The notes under the pieces were generated by a model, which was not told where the DNA came from, made no database searches, and saw only the letters and a list, made by a program, of their open reading frames with translations. A stretch of 64,000 nt of DNA from Pseudonocardia sp. EC080619-01 (GTDB lineage: Bacteria; Actinomycetota; Actinomycetes; Mycobacteriales; Pseudonocardiaceae), in contig NZ_CP012184.1 of NCBI RefSeq assembly GCF_001420995.1, positions 2,526,501 through 2,590,500 of the forward strand. Reading direction: 5' to 3'. A program made the position numbers and the translations under genes. Each line of letters opens with the position of its first letter. Positions within the stretch are counted from its first letter, which is position 1. Positions 59,181 to 64,000 of the stretch are shown here, piece by piece.

Positions 59181-60599
59181 TCACACCCCCGGGCGCAGCT
59201 GCTCGACGGCCGCGGCGACCTCCAGCAGGAACCGGTCGGCGCCGTGCCGCGCGACGATCTGCAGCCCGACGGGCAGCCCGCCGGGTGTCCGGCCGAACGG
59301 CACCGAGATCGCCGGGCACCCGGTGACGGTGATCAGGTACGCCGACCGCATCCAGTCCAGGTAGGACTCCATGGGACGGCCGTCGATCTCGGTCGGGAAC
59401 TCCTGGTCCGCGGGGAACGGCGGCACCTGCGACACGGGAAGCACGAGCACGTCGTGGTCGGCGAAGAACGCGCGCGCGGCGTGCGCGAGCGACGTGCGCT
59501 GCCCGTGGGCCCGCGCGACGTCGGCACCGGTCAGCGACGCGCCGGCCCGGATGTTGGCGGCCAGCGTCGCCTTGAACTCGTCCGGGTGCGCGGCGAGGAG
59601 CTCACCGAACGCGGCCTGGAAGTGCCAGGCGCGCAGCGTGCGGAAGCACTCGTCGGCCCCGGTCAGGTCGGGCACCGCGGAGCCGACCACGGCGCCGGCC
59701 CCGGCCAGCGCGGGCACCGCCGACGACACGACGGCGGCGACGTCCGGGTCGACGGCGAACGCGCCGTCCAGGTCGGTCGACACCGCCACCCGCAGCCCGG
59801 CGAGCGGGGCCGGGCGGAGCGGGGGTGCGAACGCCGCACCGGGGTCGCCGAGCGCGTGCGGCGCGCGCGGGTCCGGCCCGGCCAGCACCGACAGCAGCAG
59901 CGCGAGATCACCGGCCGAGCGCGCCATCGGGCCCCCGGTCGCGGTGGTCTCCCACATGTTCTGCGCGGGCCACGCCGGCACCCGGCCCAGTGACGGGCGG
60001 AGCCCCACCACCCCGCAGAACGACGCCGGGTTGCGCAGCGAGCCACCCATGTCCGAACCGTCGGCCAGCGGCACCATCCCGGACGCCAGCGCGCACGCCG
60101 CCCCGCCGGACGAGCCCCCGGCCGAGCGGGACGGGTCGTGCGGGTTGCGCGTCGTCCCGAAGACCCGGTTGAAGGTGTGCGAGCCGGCGGCGAACTCCGG
60201 CACGTTCGTCTTCCCGATCGGGACCGCACCGGCCCGCCGGATCCGCTCGACGATCAGGTCGTCGGCGTCCGGGACGTGCTCGGCGAACAGCGGCGAGCCC
60301 GAGGTGGTGCGCCAGCCCGCGGCGGCGTGGGTGTCCTTGAAGGCGAACGGCAGCCCGTGCAGCGGGCCGACGTCCGCGCCCGAGGCGAGCCGCTCGTCGG
60401 CGGCGGCCGCGCCGGCCCGGGCCCGCTCCGGGTCGAGGGAGACGATCGCGTTCAGCTCCGGGTTCCGCTCGGCGATCCGGTCGAGGTGCAGCTCCAGCAG
60501 CTCGCGCGCCGAGATCTCGCGGGCGCGCAGCGCGGCGGCCTGCTCCTGAGCGCCCGAGTCGGCCGTGAGCCGGTCGGAGGCGTTCCCGCTGGTCGTCAT
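59181..60599 (-). CDS. amidase (Ser-cisSer-Lys family)
   Basis: A 472-residue amidase. Lys88 in FAFKDTHA, cis-Ser163 in AGGSSGGAA and nucleophile Ser187 in DMGGSLRNPASF are all present, and GVVGLRPSLGRVP follows. It hydrolyses an amide; the substrate is open. ATG 60599 fits the family length. Confidence 0.9.
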   Translation of the reverse strand: MTTSGNASDRLTADSGAQEQAAALRAREISARELLELHLDRIAERNPELNAIVSLDPERARAGAAAADERLASGADVGPLHGLPFAFKDTHAAAGWRTTSGSPLFAEHVPDADDLIVERIRRAGAVPIGKTNVPEFAAGSHTFNRVFGTTRNPHDPSRSAGGSSGGAACALASGMVPLADGSDMGGSLRNPASFCGVVGLRPSLGRVPAWPAQNMWETTATGGPMARSAGDLALLLSVLAGPDPRAPHALGDPGAAFAPPLRPAPLAGLRVAVSTDLDGAFAVDPDVAAVVSSAVPALAGAGAVVGSAVPDLTGADECFRTLRAWHFQAAFGELLAAHPDEFKATLAANIRAGASLTGADVARAHGQRTSLAHAARAFFADHDVLVLPVSQVPPFPADQEFPTEIDGRPMESYLDWMRSAYLITVTGCPAISVPFGRTPGGLPVGLQIVARHGADRFLLEVAAAVEQLRPGV

Positions 60600-60999
60600 C
60601 GAGCGCTCCCGGGGGTGTCGCGGGCGGGGTAGGGGTGGAGCACAGCATGACTCGCCGGGCCCGCGAGCGGCACCGGCCGTGACCGTCCCCACCGGACGAC
60701 CCTGGCGTCGTGACACCATTCCGGAACGGAACGCCGGGAATTGCGTGCCGCATTCCGCGACCCGTTCTCGGAGTGGTACGACAATGACCCCGATCCATTC
60801 CAGGAGCCGCGTCGGACATCCGGCCGATCCGACGACGCTGCTGCTGAGAGGGTTCGTCGATAAGGCGACCCTGACCGGGACACGGTTCCGTCCCCCGTTG
60901 CTACGTGCGCCGGACCCGATCGGTTCACCACTTTGCGAGTGACACTTACCACCGGCTTCCCCGGCATTTTCCGACCACTTTCGTGGGTAGCCGGACCCC
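60600..60999. other. 400-base intergenic region upstream of the NRPS gene
   Basis: No gene is supported. The stretch is less GC-rich than its surroundings and has clustered ATTCC/GGAAT motifs near 60715-60762, including the palindrome TTCCGGAA and GGAAT-10-ATTCC. These may be regulator sites for the NRPS gene. No clear -10/-35 pair or ribosome site was fixed for ATG 61000. Confidence 0.4.
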
Positions 61000-63900
61000 A
61001 TGACGGACGTGCACAACCGGCCGGCTCCCGCGGACGGAGCCGACGGTCGCGATGATCATGGCGGGCCGGGCGGCCCCCGGGTGATCCGCCGGGATCTCCC
61101 GTTCCGGCCGTCCCCCCGCCCCCGGACGGCGATCGACGAGCGGGTCCTCGTACCCGGCGACTCGCTCGCCCCGCCGCGCACCCGGCCCGGGGAGCAGCTC
61201 GCCGAGGTCTTCGAGGAGGCCGTGGACGCCCACCCCGGCTCCGTGGCCGTCGACACCGGCGACACGCAGCTCACCTACCGCGAGCTCGACGCCCGTGCCG
61301 ACCGGCTCGCCCGCCACCTCCACGCCCGCGGGACGGGCCCCGGCGACGTCGTCGGCCTGCTGCTCGACGACCCGGTGGAGACCTACACCGCCCTGCTCGC
61401 GGTCCTGAAGACCGGCGCCACGTACGTCCCGCTCGACGCCGGCTTCCCCGCCGACCGGATCGCCCACATCCTCGACGACTCGTCCGCCGGGCTGCTGCTC
61501 GCGACGACGTCGGCCCTGGACGCCGTCGGTGACGCGATCGACGGCGACGTCGAGATCCTCCGCGTCGCCGGGGAGGGCTCGGCCGCCGAGGAGATCGCGC
61601 GCCGGCCCGCCGAGCGGCTCGGCACCGACGACCGCCGCGACGGCGGGGAGCACCCCGCCTACCTGATCTACACGTCCGGCTCGACCGGGCGGCCCAAGGG
61701 CGTGGTGATCTCCCACCCGGCGATCTGCAACTTCGTCCGGGTCGCGGCCGACGAGTACGGCGTGCTCCCGGACGACCGTATGTACCAGGGCCTCACGCTC
61801 GCGTTCGACTTCTCGGTCGAGGAGATCTGGACGTCGTTCCTGGTCGGCGCGACCCTCGTCCCGAAGCCCGCCGGGGTCTCGCTGGTCGGCGAGGACCTGC
61901 ACGCCTTCCTCGCCGAGCAGCGGATCACCGCCCTGTGCTGCGTCCCGACGCTGCTCGCGACGCTCGACGACGACCTCGACGACCTCCGCTTCCTGCTCGT
62001 CTCCGGCGAGGCGTGCCCGCAGGACCTGGTGCGCCGCTGGCACACCGGGGACCGCCGGTTCCTCAACGTCTACGGCCCCACCGAGGCCACCGTGACCGCG
62101 ACCTGGACCGAGCTCCACCCGGACCGCCCGGTGACGATCGGCGAGCCGCTGCCGACCTACGCGGTACTGGTCCTCGACCCCGAGGACCCCACCCGGGTCC
62201 TGCCGTTCGGCGAGACCGGTGAGATCGCGATCGCCGGCGCCGGCCTGGCCGACGGCTACCTGAACCGGGACGACAAGACCGCCGCCGCGTTCGTCGCGTG
62301 CCCGGTCGAGCTGCCGGGGAACCCGTCCGGCCTGGTCTACCGGACCGGGGACCTCGGCCGCGTCGACGACGACGGCGAGATCGAGTACCGGGGCCGGATC
62401 GACCTGCAGGTCAAGATCCGCGGCTACCGGATCGAGCTCGCCGAGATCGAGGCCGTCCTGCTGGAGCACCCGTCGGTCGCGATGGCCGTCGTCGACACCC
62501 ACGATCCGGGCGGCGGGAAGGAGCTGGTGGCCTGGTACAGCCTGGTCAGCGGTGCCGACCACCCGGACGACCTGCAGGATCGGCTGCGCGACCGGCTGCC
62601 GTCCTACATGGTGCCCACCTACCTGGAGCACCTCGACCGGATCCCGATGACCACCAGCGACAAGGCGGACCGTGCGAACCTGCCCGCCCCGGCCGGGGGC
62701 CGGGTGCGGGCGTCCGGCCCGGTCGTCGCGCCGGAGTCCGACGTCGAGCGCGGACTGGTCGAGGAGCTCGCCGGCGCGCTCGGCGTGGAGCCCGGCGAGA
62801 TCTCGGTGACCGCGCACCTGTTCGACGAGCTCGGCGCGACGTCGCTGCTCATGGCCGGTGTCGCGGCGTCCGTCCGTCGTCGCGACGACCTGCCGCCGGT
62901 GAGCGCGCGCGACGTCTACCGGAATCCGACCGTCCGCGATCTCGCCGCCGCGGTCGGCGACGCCCCGCCGGTCACCGCCGCCGCGACCGACGTCGAGCCG
63001 GTCCGGCCGCGGCCGGTCGCGCACGCCCTCACCGGGCTCGCGCACCTGGCCCTCCTGCTGGCCGCCGGGTTCGCGACGGCCGCCGTCGTCACCCTGGGCT
63101 ACGGCTGGGTGTCGGCGGCGCCGGACACCGCCGGGACCGCGGCCCGGGCCGGGGGCCTCGCCGCCGGCCTGCTGGCCGGGGTCGCGCTCCTGCCGGTGCT
63201 GGCGAAGTGGACGCTGATCGGCCGGTTCACCGAGCGCACCGTCCCGCTGTGGGGCCTCACGCACCTCCGGTTCTGGGTCGTGTCGACGCTGATCCGCACC
63301 AGCCCGGTCGTCCTGCTGGCCGGGACCCCCGTGTTCACCCTGTGGCTGCGGCTGCTCGGTGCCCGGATCGGCCGGGGCAGCACCTGGTTCGGCGCCGTGC
63401 CGGTCGCGACCGATCTCGTCCGCACCGGTGAGCGCACCCTGGTGCACCCGGAGGCGTCGCTGCAGGGCTACCGGGCCGTGCCGGGCGCGCTGGAGTTCGG
63501 CCCCGTCGACGTCGGCGACGACTGCGTCGTCGGCGAGGCGGGCGTGCTGGACGTGCGGACCCGGATGGGGGACGGCGCCCAGCTCGGTCACGCCTCCGCG
63601 CTGCGGCCCGGCGTCACCGTCCCGGCCGGCGAGGTCTGGCACGGGTCCCCGGCCGGACCGTCCGGTTCGGACTACCGGACCGTGACGCCGGTCGGCGCGG
63701 GCCGGGTCCGCCGCGCGGTCTACGGCACGGTGCTGGCCGCGCTGCTGTGGGCGGTCGTCAGCGCGGTGCTCGCGGTCGTCGTGACCGTCTACGCGAGGTT
63801 CGCGCCGCAGGTCACGGCCCTGATCGGCGCGCAGGCCGGGGAACGGTGGTGGTACCTCGGGGTCGGCGTCGTGGCCGTCATGACGCTGGTCGTGCTCGCG

Positions 63901-64000
63901 CTGGCCGTCGGCGTGGCCGCCGTGCTGGCGCTGCCGCGGCTGGCGGGGCTGCTGGTGCCCGTCGACCGGACCTTCCCGCTGTACGGCGTCCGGCACGTCG
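61000..64000 (+). CDS. Pls-like single-module membrane NRPS (poly-amino-acid synthetase), cut by window end
   Basis: The first 1000 residues; no stop in the window. After a ~60-residue leader come an adenylation domain (about 65-560) with YTSGSTGRPKG (224-234), FDFSVEEIW (269-277), NVYGPTEATV (356-365), YRTGD (447-451) and Lys555 in SDKADR, and a carrier domain with Ser615 in LGATSLL. No condensation domain follows; instead there are paired membrane helices at about 680-705, 718-740, 907-932 and 950-978 around a beta-helix-like domain (ARIGRG, VGEAGVLDVRTRMGDGAQLGHASAL). This is the design of epsilon-poly-lysine synthetase (Pls). Asp270 and Glu274 suggest a basic amino acid substrate. Confidence 0.88.
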   Translation, partial: MTDVHNRPAPADGADGRDDHGGPGGPRVIRRDLPFRPSPRPRTAIDERVLVPGDSLAPPRTRPGEQLAEVFEEAVDAHPGSVAVDTGDTQLTYRELDARADRLARHLHARGTGPGDVVGLLLDDPVETYTALLAVLKTGATYVPLDAGFPADRIAHILDDSSAGLLLATTSALDAVGDAIDGDVEILRVAGEGSAAEEIARRPAERLGTDDRRDGGEHPAYLIYTSGSTGRPKGVVISHPAICNFVRVAADEYGVLPDDRMYQGLTLAFDFSVEEIWTSFLVGATLVPKPAGVSLVGEDLHAFLAEQRITALCCVPTLLATLDDDLDDLRFLLVSGEACPQDLVRRWHTGDRRFLNVYGPTEATVTATWTELHPDRPVTIGEPLPTYAVLVLDPEDPTRVLPFGETGEIAIAGAGLADGYLNRDDKTAAAFVACPVELPGNPSGLVYRTGDLGRVDDDGEIEYRGRIDLQVKIRGYRIELAEIEAVLLEHPSVAMAVVDTHDPGGGKELVAWYSLVSGADHPDDLQDRLRDRLPSYMVPTYLEHLDRIPMTTSDKADRANLPAPAGGRVRASGPVVAPESDVERGLVEELAGALGVEPGEISVTAHLFDELGATSLLMAGVAASVRRRDDLPPVSARDVYRNPTVRDLAAAVGDAPPVTAAATDVEPVRPRPVAHALTGLAHLALLLAAGFATAAVVTLGYGWVSAAPDTAGTAARAGGLAAGLLAGVALLPVLAKWTLIGRFTERTVPLWGLTHLRFWVVSTLIRTSPVVLLAGTPVFTLWLRLLGARIGRGSTWFGAVPVATDLVRTGERTLVHPEASLQGYRAVPGALEFGPVDVGDDCVVGEAGVLDVRTRMGDGAQLGHASALRPGVTVPAGEVWHGSPAGPSGSDYRTVTPVGAGRVRRAVYGTVLAALLWAVVSAVLAVVVTVYARFAPQVTALIGAQAGERWWYLGVGVVAVMTLVVLALAVGVAAVLALPRLAGLLVPVDRTFPLYGVRHV

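Overview
The window is very high-GC DNA with almost all third codon positions G or C, frequent GTG starts and GTGA/ATGA gene overlaps. Gene families such as an XRE regulator with a DUF397 partner, an F420-type luciferase-like oxidoreductase, a geranylgeranyl-reductase-type menaquinone reductase and Ku plus an ATP-dependent ligase point to an Actinomycetota chromosome, most likely Pseudonocardiaceae (Pseudonocardia or a relative; inferred, not tested). No rRNA, tRNA, insertion sequence, prophage or CRISPR array was seen.

Layout. 0-4 kb: end of an unknown gene, prephenate dehydrogenase, a glycolipid-binding-domain protein, and a divergent end-joining pair (ligase/Ku). 4-13 kb: LytR-CpsA-Psr protein, nucleoside phosphorylase, then a tightly overlapping run epimerase - glycosyltransferase - DUF2064 - methyltransferase - membrane molybdopterin oxidoreductase - membrane protein - PH-like protein, followed by a geranylgeranyl reductase. 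13-21.5 kb: hydrolase, Ser/Thr kinase, a copper/cytochrome-oxidase assembly island (CopD-CtaG fusion, CopA-type ATPase, DsbA-like thioredoxin). 21.4-29 kb: split glucose/GlcNAc-type PTS with HPr, XRE/DUF397, EamA/CGNR pair, hydrolase, aldehyde dehydrogenase. 29.4-35 kb: a leftward redox operon (ferric-reductase-like ferredoxin reductase, DUF4142, secreted protein, small membrane protein, DUF6529-like cytochrome-b-like membrane protein, Rieske protein). 35.8-45.2 kb: FkbM methyltransferase, a CDP-alcohol phosphotransferase/phosphatase fusion, and a pterin-like cluster (RibD-type reductase, MDR, divergent GTP cyclohydrolase II paralogue, creatininase family, flippase-like membrane protein, methyltransferase, glycosyltransferase, PTPS homologue). 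45.6-60.6 kb: trpBA, MFS/FadR pair, mscL, APC permease, UGT, two MDR oxidoreductases, a secreted protein behind a perfect palindrome, a YtrA-ABC operon, an F420-type oxidoreductase, amidase. 61-64 kb: the first 1000 codons of a Pls-like (poly-amino-acid synthetase) NRPS cut by the window end.

The most interesting signal is a homologous ~240-bp leader/promoter element present twice, at about 35.20-35.44 kb and 45.40-45.64 kb, heading the redox operon and the pterin-like operon. Each copy has the same candidate -10, two conserved hairpins, a conserved Shine-Dalgarno and start of a small upstream ORF, and an 11-bp inverted repeat with exactly 89 bases between its arms. This suggests the two operons are co-regulated, and that an uncharacterised pterin/pyrimidine-derived product and the membrane redox chain belong to one system. 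The GTP cyclohydrolase II paralogue has His where the riboflavin enzyme has its product-determining Tyr, and it is divergent from a creatininase/ArfB-type gene, which fits a formylated-pyrimidine branch.
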